NCBI RefSeq assembly: GCF_040954645.1
Contig: NC_092809.1
Span: forward strand, 67,580,141 to 67,644,140
Source: Diabrotica undecimpunctata
Taxonomy: Eukaryota > Arthropoda > Insecta > Coleoptera > Chrysomelidae
Length of the DNA stretch: 64,000 bases
Direction of reading: 5' to 3'
Shown: positions 21,061 through 33,314 of the stretch, piece by piece
Position numbering within the stretch: the stretch's first letter is position 1
Layout of the letters: the number at the start of each line of letters is the position of its first letter
The notes under the pieces: generated by a model
The model's input: only the letters and a program-made list of their open reading frames with translations
Told to the model about the DNA's origin: nothing
Database searches by the model: none
Program-made: the position numbers and the translations under genes

Positions 21061-22049
21061 GTGATCTCTCAAATGATATTTCCCAATATTCACTGGATTT
21101 TGTAAAAATCCTACAACAAGTTAATTTTAATTTCAAAGGAGCCTTCTGTTAACTATATAGACATAAGTACTTTTTAAATTCGTTCGAATTGGTCTACCCT
21201 ATCGCAATGCACATTAAAAAGATTTTATTATTTTTTAAAAGTGAAAATTATGCAAAGGGAGCAGCGAAATTATTTAATCAATTTCGCCATTCATAGGTAT
21301 TAAAACTAGTTCAACAATTTATAAAACGGGATTTAGTATCGGATAAACAATAAAAATGCGAAAAACATGTTAGTACTAAAAAGTATGCTATGGTTTTAAC
21401 CCCATATTATGTAAACGCAAAATTGTCCTAAAAGGAAGTACAAATAATTTGTATTTAATAACACGATACATGTTTAATATTTAAAACATTAATTAAACTT
21501 ATGCAAACTTGAACTAGCACGTCGTTTCCTTAATTAGATATATAAATAAAGTACTTATGCAGAAGGATGGTCATTGTAGAAATATAGATATTGGAATATT
21601 GTTTTTCAACGTTAGTGTAGGTCGCGGACCTACACTAACTGTGTGTTTATAAATTTAATATTGTTTCGATATTAGTTGTGAAATGTAAACAACATAGTAG
21701 TAACGAAATAAAGTATCTAGACAATTGAAATATATTTCGTTATGAGTTTTTATTACTTAAAACCGAGAAGGGTACTTTATTTCTTTCAATACCACAAAAG
21801 GTAGAAGTAGCAATTATAGTTAAATTATATGTTTTTAAAAATCGTTCAGAAATCGTTTTCAAAAAGAATTATTTTAAACAATTCTGCGAAAATGTATAAC
21901 CAACAAGTGGTTTTTATGTTATAGGTTATGTTATATGTTACATACAAGATAGGTTTCAAGATTCATAACAACGTGTGGAAGAGAACTTATTAAAAGCTTA
22001 AACGACAATAATTTGACTACAATTTCTACTGGACCACCAACCTACTGGA
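21061..22049. other. AT-rich stretch, no gene
   Basis: No coding sequence seen. Near 21616-21640 there is a short perfect palindrome, 'taggtcc gcggacc ta'-like, around 'gtgtaggtcgcggacctacac'. Confidence 0.4.
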
Positions 22050-23566
22050 CTACAGAAATAAAATACCCAATATAATCGATTTTGCTATTGTAAAAAGAAT
22101 TAGTAACAACTTTTTAAATATTAAACCATCCTTTGACTTTTCTTCTGGCCAATATCCCATACTTATTAATGTGATGAGGCGTGTATATAATACAAATAAA
22201 TACCCCACATTTTCAAATCATAACAAATTGGAGTCTGTTCAGAGTTATTATTTAAAACGCAATTAATTTAAATATTTCTCTTACAACAAATGAAAATATT
22301 AAGAAAGCAGTTCATCATCTTACATCAATCATTCAACAGGCAGCTTGAAGAGCAATTCCAGATCTTAATCAGAGTTATAACTGTGCACCATATCCAGATC
22401 ATATAAAAATCCTAATCAGCGAAAAGAAAAAAACTGTGAAAACAGCGGCAAACTAGGTCTCCTGAGGAAAAAACTCAACTAAATAGGACTACTCGCTTAC
22501 TTATAAGAGAACTACATAAATATAAAAATTAGTACTCCACCAACTACTCTATTTGGAAACTCCCTAAAAAACTTAAATACCAGATTAAGCATGATGGCCC
22601 TACTAGAAAAAAAGAAGGTTATTGGGCCAAGTCCAACGACGATGAAGATTAAAAGCATTCGCTAATTATATCATCCAAGTTTTTCAACCTCACTCCAGAA
22701 GTATCTAAATGGAAGAAGAAAAAATTTATTTAAGAGAACTTAGAAGCACACTACCAGATGTCACCTCCTATATATCAAAGTAAATGAAATTAAAGATTTA
22801 GTTAAAAATCTTAATACTAAAAAAGGTAAAAAGTATGATTTAATATTGGGAAAAATCTGCAAAAATTTTCCTGAAGAAGGATTTTAGTTGGTTATATACA
22901 TGTTTAACTCTATACTAAAGTAAGGCTATTTTTCATTTCAATGAAAAATAGCACAAATTATTCTAATACTAAGACCAAATAAAAATCCACACGAACTATC
23001 AACCTCTCATCCAATCAGTTAGCTTGTCATTATCTCTAAGATACTTGAAAGGATACTCCTTTAAATAATGAACTTTATAATAGACAGAAAAAAGTTGATA
23101 ACTGCTTATCAGTTTGGATTCAGGCATCAAGATGGAATCATTGAGCAGGTACATAGGATTGATAAAGTAGCAATAGACGCAATTAAAAATGAAATAATAC
23201 TTCACTGTAGTCTTTTTGGATGTCTCATAACCATTTGATATGGTATGTCATGATGGACTGCTATCCAAAATAAAAACCCATTTTTCTCATTCTCTGTATA
23301 TACTATACACTTCTAAGATCCTATCACACCAATCGATACTTCCATGTCAGATACAATGAAGCAGTATCAAAGATATCTCCAATTCTATCAGGAGTACTTG
23401 AGGGTAGTAGATTGGGACCAACTTTATACTTACTTTATACGGCAGACATTCCCACAAGACTAAACAGCACAATTTTTATCTACGCAGACCATACTGTAAT
23501 CATCCCTACTAGCTCAGTTTCTATTACAACGTGCCAAAATTTACAAATTTATTTAAATGATCTAGT
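22050..23566 (+). mobile_element. Jockey-type LINE, upstream half of a split copy
   Basis: Plus-strand frames read the endonuclease end ('DFAIVKRISNNFLNIKPSFD' at ~22080, then 'PILINV'), a linker, then RT motifs: 'IVIYMFNSILK'-like (22890), 'ISKILERILL' (23035), 'TAYQFGFRH' (23105), 'GPTLYLLYTADIPTRL' (23412-23460) and 'IYADHTVIIP' (23475), where Jockey elements read YADDTVI. The second catalytic Asp is thus changed to His. Frame changes and stops are frequent. The frame stops at 'LQIYLNDL' (23565), where a LINE on the other strand begins, and resumes at about 26757. Confidence 0.75.
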
Positions 23567-26160
23567 CATCATCATCTTTGGCTCGACAGTTCTCTGTGGA
23601 TATTGGCCTGCTCTAAGATTCGTCGCCATTCTGTTCGGTTTTAACTCCATCTAACCACCTAATTCGCGGTCGGCCTTTGCTTCTTCTTCCTACAGGTGTT
23701 CCTGTGGTTAGCTTTTTAGCAATCGTATTTTCTGGCATTCGTATTATGTGTCCAGCCCATCTAAGTCGCTATGTTTTAATGAACGTTATGACATCTGGCT
23801 CATCAAAGAGCTGATACAATTCAAAATTATATCTTCTGCGCCACTGCCCTTGGTCGTTTATAGCACCAAATATTTTGCGGAGTATTTTACGCTCAAATAT
23901 TCCCAAAAGTCTTTTATCTTTCTGCGTTAGAGTCCATATTTTTGCTCCATATGTAAGGACCGGCCTCAGCAATGTTTTGTATATAATAATTTTAGTTCTT
24001 TTTTGAATGTTTCTTGAGTCGAAATGCTTTTGGAGTCCATGGTATGCCCTATTTATAAGAATTATTCGTCTTTTGATTTCTTCGCTTGTTTTATTGGTAG
24101 CAGTCAATATCGACCCAAGGTATGTGAAGTTGTCAACACGTCCAAAGGTATGACTTCCAAAAACTGTTTCTCGTTCCTCATTTGCTATCGGATCCTTTGT
24201 AACCAACATGTACTTGGTTTTGTCTTCGTTAATGACTAGACCGACCTGTTTCGCCGCTATTTCCAATTCTAGGAGATATTGCTCAATATCTCGCTTGCTA
24301 CGCCCTATTATGTCAATGTCATCAGCATATGCTAAGACTTGTATCGATCTATTGTAAATAGTACCGCCGTCCCTAATTCGTGTATCTCGGACTGCCTTTT
24401 CTAAGGCAATATTAAATAGGAGGCAAGCCAGAGCATCCCCTTGTCTGAGTCCATCCTTTATCTCAAAGGATCTAGAATTCTCTCCCTGTATTCTAACAGT
24501 GGCTTCTAAGTTAGACATTGTCATTCTCGTTAGTCGGATAAGTTTCTCTGGTATACCAAACTCATGCATTGATTGGTATAGCACTCTTCTCTTGACACTG
24601 TCGTATGCGGCCTTGAAGTCGACGAATAGGTGGTGGGTTTCAATATTGAATTCTAATGTAATTTCTGGAGTGAATTCAGCTTGATATTTACCAACTATGC
24701 CCACTGTGTAAACTTCCAGCCTTTCGTAGAGAATATTTGCTAGTATTTTGTAAGCAGTTGTTAACAGGGTTATACAGCTATAGTTGTCACACTGGAGCTG
24801 GTCACCTTTTTAATGTAACGGGTATATCACGCCTTGAGACCATTCACAAGGCATGGTGTCATTATGCCAAACAAGAAGTAAAAGCTTATGCAGTGTCTGT
24901 AGTAGGGCATCGCCACCATTATTGTAGAGCTCACTGCAAATTTGATCAATTCCTGGTGATTTATTATTTTTAACCTTTTTAATGGCTTGGGCAATGTTTT
25001 CGATGTTAGGCGGTCTTTCGTTTGGGTTGAAAGGATTCCAATCATTTCGATTTGCTAGGGTGTTATCTGCTTCTTCGATATGATGGCCATTAAATTTTGC
25101 ATCGAAAAATTCAACCCATCTGTTTAGGATTGAGGCCGTATCATTTAGGATGTTTTCTTCTACATCATTATAGCTCCTTATTCTTGGCTTAAACTCTTTG
25201 CGCATTTTGTTTAGATTTCTAGAACTTTCGAGTTTCATTTTTATTTCTTAGCCATTCTGTGCTTTCTAGCTGGTTTTGCTCAAATTGTCTTTTTTTTTCT
25301 TCTATGTAATCGTTTTTCTTCTCTTCTTAGGGTCCGGTATTCTTTCTTTGCTCTTCTTGTGCATCCAGCTTGATTTGTCTTTAGGTATGCCCTGTTTTTT
25401 TATCTGTTGCTTCTTGGCACTCCTTGTCAAACCATTCGTTTTCTTTAACTGGTTTGGTTTTCCCCACTATTTTTGTTGCTTTCTCAGTTATTATGTTTTT
25501 ACATTTTGTCCACAGTTCCTCTACATTTTTCCCCACCTCCAGGCTCTCCATTTCCTCGTCCATTTGTCTCCTATACTCTCTCGCAACGGTTTCAATGCGC
25601 AGATTATAAACATTAATTCTGTCTTGTTTCGTGTGTTTATCTTTCTTTAGGTTTGATGTTCTTCCTCTGATTTTTGCCAGTACAAGAAAGTGGTCACTGT
25701 CAATGTTTGGGCCTCGGTAGCTTCTGACGTCTATGAGATCGGAAGAGTGCCTTGCATCTATCAGGATGTGATCTATCTGGTTAATGGTTTCGTTATCGGA
25801 GGATTTCCATGTTCCTTTGTGTATCATTTTAGGGGGAAATCTTGTTCCTCCTACTATCATGTTTTTAGTACTTGCAAAGTTTATTAGTCTCAACCCGTTA
25901 TCATTTGACTTTTCATGTAACCAGTCCATCTCATCTCTTGAATCGCTACTGCATCGGCTTTCATTTTATCAAGTTCTTGTGTTAGCAGTCTAAGAGCACC
26001 TGGGGCATAAAGGGTTCGTACATTCCATGTGCATATCCTTAAATCGTTATTCCGTTGTCGTTTGTTAGGTCGTCGTGAATTAAACAGTCCGGCTTTTCCA
26101 CTTTGTGCTTTCGTAACACATGATCTAGTGCAATAATTAAAACAGTGGCGAGTTAAAACC
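23567..26160 (-). mobile_element. RTE-like LINE, nearly complete coding region with deletions
   Basis: Minus strand, 5' to 3': APE endonuclease start 'LRICTWNVRTLY' and 'VAIQEMRWTG' (25890-26186 frame), endonuclease end with 'LHEKSNDNGLRLINFA', 'TINQIDHILID' and 'NIDSDHFLVLAKIRGR' (25929-25381), RT start 'NKSPGIDQICSELYNNGG' (25238-24810), and RT core (24704-23769) with 'LFVDFKAAYDSVKR', 'DGLRQGDALACLLFNIALE' and intact 'LAYADDIDIIG'. The C-terminus 'YGAKIWTLTQKDKRL' and 'FERKILRKIFG' follows. The middle of the endonuclease (from 'RWTG' to 'LHEKSNDNG') is deleted, as is a short RT segment before 'EFNIETHHLF'. The 3' end at 23567 has a (GATGAT)n tail. The last plus-strand neighbour on the left is the split Jockey. 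Confidence 0.8.
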
Positions 26161-26756
26161 ATCATCATCAACCTGTATGCATCCACTGCTGGATATAACT
26201 CACCCTCAGTTTTTCCATCTGTCTCTGTCTTGTGCGGCTTGCATCCAGTTACTGCTAACGTACTTTAGGCCGTCAGTTCATCTAGTTAGTGAATGTCCTT
26301 TGCTCCGTAGTGCTTCTTGTCTTGATCTCGTCCATTTTAGCGATGCGATTTTTTCGATGGCGTCTGTTGTTTTTTTTCTGCTACGTATTTTTTCATTTGC
26401 GATTCGGTCTCTTAGAGAGATATCTAACATCTAGTGCTTTATAGACCTCTGAGTCTCGTAAATCTTATTTATTATTTTTTTTTGTGAGTGTTAATGTTTT
26501 CGCTCCATAAGTAACTACAGGTAACACATGTTGGTCAACATTTTTCCTTTTGAGGCATATGGAAAGATCCGATTTAATCTGAAGTCCAACCTCCAAGGAA
26601 ACGTGATACAATTTTTTAAAAAGTATTATTGCATCATCCATACGATCGGCTATATGGACGATGTCATCTGCAAATCTTAAATAACTGAGCTTAATGACTC
26701 CTCGCTGTATACAGAATTTATATAATGTAAGTGACTTAAATTTACAGTAAATGGCA
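26161..26756 (-). mobile_element. second RTE-like LINE, 5'-truncated
   Basis: The minus frame 26770-26465 reads 'RGVIKLSYLRFADDIVHIAD' (catalytic FADD), then 'LEVGLQIKSDLS' and 'VVTYGAKTLTLTKKNNK'. The next segment (26434-26187) gives 'IEKIASLKWTRSR'-like and 'NWMQAAQDRDRWKN', the usual end of this LINE type, in shifted frames. The 3' tail is 'gatgatgatgg' near 26165, like that of the preceding LINE. The truncated 5' end touches the resumed Jockey sequence near 26757. Confidence 0.7.
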
Positions 26757-27090
26757 ACAAATCCACGCATCTAACATTTCACTTACGCAGGGAGAATGTA
26801 CCATTTGTGGGTATAGATAATACCTACATACTCACAAGAAAAAATGTTAAATACTTGCGAATACATCTTTACAGCCGACTTAATTAGGGAAAATACATCT
26901 GGATAAAGCGACAACAACTGGGATTAATGTACGGAAAAATATTACTGGTTCATGAACAAACAATTCAAATTATGCCTGTAGAATAAATTTTTACTGTATA
27001 AATGTAATCTAAAGCCAGTTTGGACAGATATGGGGTATATCATCTAATTCTCATTTACTGAAGTTTCTGTGTTTCTTAAAGTTTTGACAC
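26757..27090 (+). mobile_element. Jockey-type LINE, downstream half of the split copy
   Basis: Plus strand: 'NKSTHLTFHLRRENVPFVG', 'ILTRKNVKYLRIHLYSRLNW', 'KRQQLGLMYGKILLV' and 'FLLYKCNLKPVWTDMGYI'. In Jockey ORF2 these directly follow the segment where the upstream half stops (23565), with only about 15 residues missing. The two halves are therefore one element split by 3.2 kb of RTE-like LINE. Coding similarity ends at about 27090 at the left end of a hAT. Confidence 0.7.
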
Positions 27091-27097
27091 ATATTAC

Positions 27098-28300
27098 TAG
27101 ACTTCGGCAAATATGCAAATAAAAATGTAGAAAATATGCGCATAAATATGCACGTGTTTACCCGAAAATATGCAAATATTTTACAAAATATGCATACAAA
27201 TAAATAAAAAAATCGAAAAATAGTAACAATTTTATTTAAAAAAAAAAAGTGTACATAACTAAATATTTCCTACTATTCATTAAGATTTACATTTATTTTA
27301 AGTAACTACATCATTTTTAAGTATGAATAAACTTATTTAGAATTATGGTAACAATAAATGACCAAGTGGTGTTCAAAATTTTCTAACAAAAACTTGTGGC
27401 TTCTGTCTGAGTACATATATTTATATATGGAAAAACTTCGTTCAACATCAACTGATGTAACGGGAGCATTTTTCAAACTAACCAAAACATTTGGTTCTAA
27501 ATTAATTGTTTCCGAAATATTTCCAGCTAGAACACTGACTACTTCAGAAAGAATATGGTAACCTTTATTTTTTTCCATAGTAGCTTCAAATTTTTTTAAA
27601 ATATCTTTTCCAATATTACCTCTAACGTTCCGACAACATGGCGCAAATTCTTTTATTAATGCTGTACTTTCGAACAATGACAGTTTTGGTGATTCTAACT
27701 GAGTAATTGTTTTTGAACAAAACTAAAATTTGATTTTATAAATGAAAGTTCTTGTTGAAGTAAGTTACTCTGAAAAGTTTGTTTAGAATCCAAAAGAGAT
27801 TGGGAACTTTCATCTGTTAACGTATCAATTATGTTCTTCATTTTAACAAAATGATCTGCATAAAAATTAGCTGCTTCTAACCATGTTCCCCATCGCGTTA
27901 AAATAGGTTGTGGTGGAAGAGGAATATTAGGTAAGTAAATAAGTTTGACCCCTCATTAACTATATCGTTTTGTTCAATTTTTCGAGAAGTATCTACAGTC
28001 AAACGTTGTGTCATTTGGAAACACCCTGTATGTATGAAATATTAGATATTTAATAGAAAATATTAGATACTTACAATTTTGCCACAGACTGAACAGTAGA
28101 TTTTTCCCATATCCATAGACAGCTCTTTATAAGGTTTAATCCAAGTTGAAGCACTGGTTGTTTTAGGCATTATAAAATCACAATCTTCCTTTTTGTTACG
28201 CACAACGAGTGTTTACGCTTTGAATATCAAAACAAATTACCTGAAATTACCTCGAAATACCTGATTGCTTGCCCAAGATCTACCTAAGCCACTAAGGAAA
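27098..28300 (-). mobile_element. CGGBP1-like hAT, internally deleted
   Basis: The left end 'TAGACTTCGGCAAATATGC' starts at 27098 inside the Jockey copy and matches the end of the hAT at 51304. On the minus strand exon 1 (28170-28075) reads 'SASTWIKPYKELSMDMGKIY' and 'CSVCGKI' and ends at a 'gtaagt' donor. The finger-completing part and the catalytic region are deleted. Sequence resumes (~27935) with '[19 protein letters not shown]' and ends with 'VTSVDVERSFSIYKYMYSDR' (27677-27345). The right inverted repeat is not visible, so the right boundary is approximate. Confidence 0.75.
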
Positions 28301-29030
28301 TGAAGACTAAAACGCCGTGGTCCCTTTTACCTTTCTATACCTGTAAATACAAAAATGTATATTCTATCATTTTGAATCTAACTATGTGTGTATTTTAACT
28401 ATTGCTTTTTAAAACGTTAGACATATTTCATATGTCTTTGTAAAGTGTTATTTATATTTCAAATATTCATTTTTATTAGAAATTTACCTTAAATGATTTT
28501 TTGTTACTTAACGGATATCCCCTGTGTTTTTGTTGTGATTATCGTTTTTTTTTATTTGTAGAAACAAATTACAATAAGCAAAGGATGCAAAAAAATTAGG
28601 CCATCAAAGTATATGGCACTTTAGAAGCTATCCATTTACAGTGAAAAAAAAAAACAGTGTGAAGATATATCTACTGGATCTCTGACGGTGCAGGGTTATG
28701 CTGAAACATTTTATAAGACCCTACTGATACCAATTTATACACAGAACATTTGACGAATTGTGCTCTTGCACCATATATATTGGCTTTTAATTCATCAAAG
28801 CGATAGCGAAGCTTTTTCTGAAATCGTAAAATTCTGCAAATTAAGAATCGCTCAAAAGACCGAAAACGATTTTATTAAATGATAAATAAATATAATATGA
28901 TATATAAATGATGGCCCGTTTGGGGCCATCAAAGTACGTGTTACTTTTTTCTTCACTTGTCTATGTGAATTTCTATCTACCCGTATCTCTGAAAATGCCG
29001 GGATAGGATGCAATAATATAATATCGTTTA
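28301..29030. other. unassigned, with a repeated 'ggccatcaaagta' motif
   Basis: No gene seen. The 13-mer 'ggccatcaaagta' occurs at about 28600 and again at about 28931 in the same orientation. Confidence 0.4.
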
Positions 29031-31314
29031 TTTGGGAGAAGAGGGTTACATCTAAGAATTTTCACTTTTTCAGTAGAGAGGTTTTAAAATTCTCATCAAT
29101 CTATTTTATTTATATTGTGCAGTGTTTATTTATATTGTAGGATTTAATGATTGAGTATGATAGATTTCTGATCTTTTCATCGCTCTGATAAATTTTTGTT
29201 TTTATAAGATATCAGGTTTAGAAAAAAAACTTAGATATAACCCTCTTGAATAAAGAAATATTATCTTTTGAAGAAATTGATTTTGCTCATAAAGTTACAT
29301 TTTAGAAATTGTATTGGTAAAGTATTATTAAAAATACCATTAGATCAATATTAATTAATAAAACTATTTAATAAAACATAAAAAAACTACGTAACTAGTT
29401 CGTATCCATTACACAACACAATATGAAACATAAAGCAACAATAATAACGATTGTTTTTCTTTACAAATTCTTATAAAAACTTCTTAGCTTCTGTGATTCC
29501 CACTTTTTTGTAAAAGCTTTCTTTAAAGCAATATTATTGATATTAATTTCACGCCTAGAACGCACAATTCCCACTTGATCACATTCTGCTTGATTAAAAG
29601 ATTATTTATAATAAAGAATAGTAGGATTGTTGCGATCTAACATCAAGATCCTCACATCAGATATTTTAAAATTTTTGGGAATAGTAAGGTGTAAGTCTGC
29701 ACACAAAGCTTTAAGATAAAACACGTCATTAAAACCCATTTCCTGTCCTTTATATATGGACTTCCAGTTTTTTTAGCTGTCCGAATAATGCACCCATATT
29801 GGTCAGGTACGTATATTGGACTTGATTTTTTATATTTATTTTATCTGTTTTTCTATCATAGCGTGGACACTATCCCCTTCACTCTGTCCATGTCCGGAGA
29901 CAAAAAATTTATGAGTTATTGATTTTATGGGCAAAATGGTGGTGAGCAGTATTTTTTAAATATTTTGTTTCTCTGTGCTTCGTCTAATTTTTCGGAACAC
30001 ATTAACTTGCATTTATTTCCGCAGGGTGGTAAAAGGGTTTTAGATGGCTTCTCCGCCATTTCGCAATCTCTTTGAGTCTGCCTGTTGCCACATTGCAGGC
30101 TGCCAAAGTTTTTTCCTACCCACCTTTTCATTGTTTGAAGGATGTTTAACTTTTCTTTTTTAAATTGCATTACCTGTTGTTAATTTAACTTGCCTTTTAA
30201 TGACAGGTGGATTAAAAAGAGGATCTGCATGCTGTCATCTGATCCATAAGGATCGGTTTTAGAATGTTGTGAACTGTTGTCTGTATCCGAAGTTGTGTTA
30301 CTGATGATGACTTACTGCTAGATGATGCCTAGTTTTTTAGATAATTGAGTTTCTAAAAATAACAATAATACCACTTATAATAATATTTACATTTTTAGTA
30401 ACTTTAAAACAGTGTATCTTTGTATTTTATCTTACCCAAAAAATTATTATTTCCATTAAAACATGTGTCATCATTTATCATAATAGAGCTGCTGAAGAGT
30501 TTTTCAGATGGGTCTCTATTATTAATAAAATCTAAAATAATGATCTTTATACAAAAAATCCGTATTTTTTCGACCTAAATAAGAACTTTCTTATTTATCT
30601 AGAATTTTCTAAATTGTCCTTGACAAAATGTTCCAGCACCCACTTTGTTATTTTCAATTCAAAAATACGATTCGTACGGCTGTTATTCAGTTATAATAAT
30701 ATATAAGTTATAATAATTTACCAATACAAAAAAAAGTAATTTAAATATAACAAAATATCTTTAAACAATAAGGTTATATTTCACAAAACTACTTTTTACG
30801 CACACTACATTGCTTCTATTTTATGATATATTATCTAAAAGAAAGTTACAACTAAGAAAGTAACTCTCTATCAGAACATAATATTTACTTTTAACGTTAT
30901 ACTTTTGAGAAAAATATGTATATCTTTACCTATAACTCTATATAGCAAAAATAAATGTATAAAAATAATATTACCTTTGAGAAAAATGGGTCCAAACACA
31001 AATATCACCCTTTTAATTATATTAGCTTATCTTTTGTCAATTATATTTAAAGATATAACTGTATTCTCTAAAATTAATAACGTTCAGTAAAAAAAGGTTC
31101 AGTATATACTGAAATATAACTGTATTTTTCATAGTCAACTCGTTAAATTCGGGGAACGACAAAGAGTTGCATCTGCCATCTCTCGGAAACTAGATTACTT
31201 AGACATGTAACCATTTTTTCTATAGCAGAAGACATTATTTGGAAGCTATTGATGCAATAAAAAAAAACTTTAACATTTTGAGATGTAACCCTCTTCTTCC
31301 AAATGAACGATATA
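29031..31314 (-). mobile_element. KKDxC-type DNA transposon relic with inverted end motifs
   Basis: A 34-bp motif 'atatcgtttatttgggagaa' + 'gagggttacatcta' at 29031-29064 is present inverted at 31281-31314 ('agatgtaaccctcttcttcc' + 'aaatgaacgatata') and, less well, at 29232-29263. The outer pair brackets the protein relic at 29400-30360, so I infer that it marks the element ends. The rest of the interval (30361-31280) is AT-rich with no coding signal. Confidence 0.5.
29400..30360 (-). pseudogene. KKDxC-type transposon protein fragment
   Basis: An 81-codon frame (30170-29925) reads 'LPPCGNKCKLMCSEKLDEAQ' and 'RNKIFKKYC', the same N-terminal Cys block seen in the 8.5-10.7 kb copy. Downstream in shifted frames come 'FFVSGHGQSEGDSVHAMIEK', 'SSPIYVPDQYGCIIRTAKK', 'FYLKALCADLHL' and 'LRSFYKNL', the late part of this family. 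The central KKDxC block is deleted. Six or more disruptions make it dead. It shows that the window contains at least two independent copies of the family. Confidence 0.55.
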
Positions 31315-32148
31315 ATATATTTACAAAAAGGTATATCTTTTAATAAATACATAAATAGTTATACCTCGCCCTATTAACAGTAACGCTATAAAATTTACTT
31401 AAGGGATTATGATAATGTAAAATTGAACACTACCATAAAGACACCAAAGATTTTTAAATTCAATTGAATATAAATTCAATGTAAGAAGGTTTTTATATCG
31501 CTAGACACATTCACTTCGAACAAGCAAAACTTTATAGTATTTAAACGAATTTCGGTCCAATCGTAAAATTCTATCCAACAACTTTAAAAGTTTTCTAAAA
31601 TCCAGTTCAACAAAGGATCTACGCAAATTCCAGTCGGAATCCAATCTGGTCTTTTACAGCTGCAAGATCCAGAAGCACAAATAACTTTACTTTCCAAACG
31701 CCATTAAAAAACGAATGTGTTTCTTTTTACACGTTGCCCGTTGCTGAACAGTTTTGTGCATTCAACTTTTGCAATCTTGTTAACAGTAAAGTGTGTAGAT
31801 TGGAGAGTTTGTAAGTTTCTAAGGGCTAGTTGCAATCATAGATGTATCTCTGGGAGGGAATTCCCAAATGTCCAGATTAGAAAAAGGCCAGATTAGAAAA
31901 TAAAAATATTCGTTGAACTGCAAGGAAATTATCTATTCGTATAGCACAGGTAGGATACACATATACTAAATTTTAACTAGCAAAATAACGTGTTTACTAC
32001 CAGTCAACACAAAACATAATATTTAGTAATCAGGTTACTTTGGCTGTAAGACAAAACGTGAATAAACTATGTAATAACAATTATTATTACGTTTTAATCA
32101 AAAAAATACTAGTTAGTTAAACTATTTTTGTTACAATATATTTTTATA
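31315..32148. other. AT-rich stretch, no gene
   Basis: No coding sequence or clear repeat recognised. Confidence 0.4.
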
Positions 32149-32802
32149 CAGGGTAGTCCTTAAGTAATTGTACAAACAGAAACCGTAGATTCTGGACTTT
32201 AAATTATTACGATTTAAGCCAACTTGCTTTAATAAAATATTGATATTAAGAAAGATACAGGGTGTTAAAGTGGAAATTAAAAATTTTATTTTTCGCTATA
32301 ACTTTTACTTTCGTTTGTAAATATTTTTGGACAAAAATTTACAGTTGGGTGCTTTTGAGTAGGATAAATTATAATTTTATACTTACTTTAATGTAACTAA
32401 TAGAGGGACATATGCCACATGTGTGGCATAAATTTGCGCTTAACTTTTTTGCTCTTTAAGTTAAGGTTAAGCTTTATTTGTGTTAAAAAATAAAAAAGAT
32501 ATATTATTTTTACTAAGAAAAGGTTTACTTGTTAGTAACCTGAAAATTCAACCGTTATCGAGATAAATGCATTTTATAAGTCAACTGCAGAATAATTCTT
32601 AGTTTGATATTTGTGCGGTGAAGCACTGAATACCTGTAGATAAGCATAAAATTCATAGTTTATTCTTATTAAAACAACTCAAAGATGATAATGTAACCTC
32701 ACAAAATGCTTTGTTATGGGTGCTAAATGTCTTATTGACATTTGACATTGACAGAAAAGATATTTCATCTTTTTCTTTAGGTGCGGTGTCCGTATTCAGA
32801 CG

Positions 32803-33019
32803 TTGGCCGTCATCATGTTTACAATTTCCCTTTGCTATCGCTTCTTAAGTTTCTATAATGGCGTTGTATTACTTTTTCTCTATTGTAAAATGCTAAAAAC
32901 CCAAAATATGTGGTTTATGCAAGATGGTACACCACCACATCCTAGAGAGAAGACAGTTAGAACATATTTAAATACAACTTTTCTGAACGTTGGATTGGTC
33001 GTGGTAGTCATATTCCTTG
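32803..33019 (+). pseudogene. mariner transposase, upstream catalytic fragment
   Basis: The frame at 32803 ends with 'NMWFMQDGTPPHPREKTVR' and 'YLNTTFLN', the second catalytic block of mariner-like transposases (WFMQDGAPPH). A frame shift then gives 'ERWIGRGSHIPW' up to 33019. In relatives this is followed directly by PPRSPDL, which here lies at 35190. The helix-turn-helix N-terminus is missing. Confidence 0.75.
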
Positions 33020-33314
33020 GCAATGTGGTGAGATATTGATATAATTACTTAATTAATAAAAAATCCGAAAAGAATACTTATTGTTCATTACGTAAATTGT
33101 TTACCCATTTTTATTAGGACAAATAGAAACTAGAGCACAGGTATTGAATAACCCATATGTGTCTTGTTTCATAATACTTTTGCTACAGATCTAACCTAAA
33201 AGACTCAGCATTTTTACAAAAACATTATCGTTGTCCTGATAACCGATATTGTTATAAATATAGTAAACACACAGGCAAATTTAGTTCAGCATAATATTAG
33301 TTCGTTAGTAAATC

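Noticed and set aside
25276..25650. 124-codon Phe/Leu-rich plus-strand ORF
   Set aside because: Antisense shadow of the RTE-like endonuclease.
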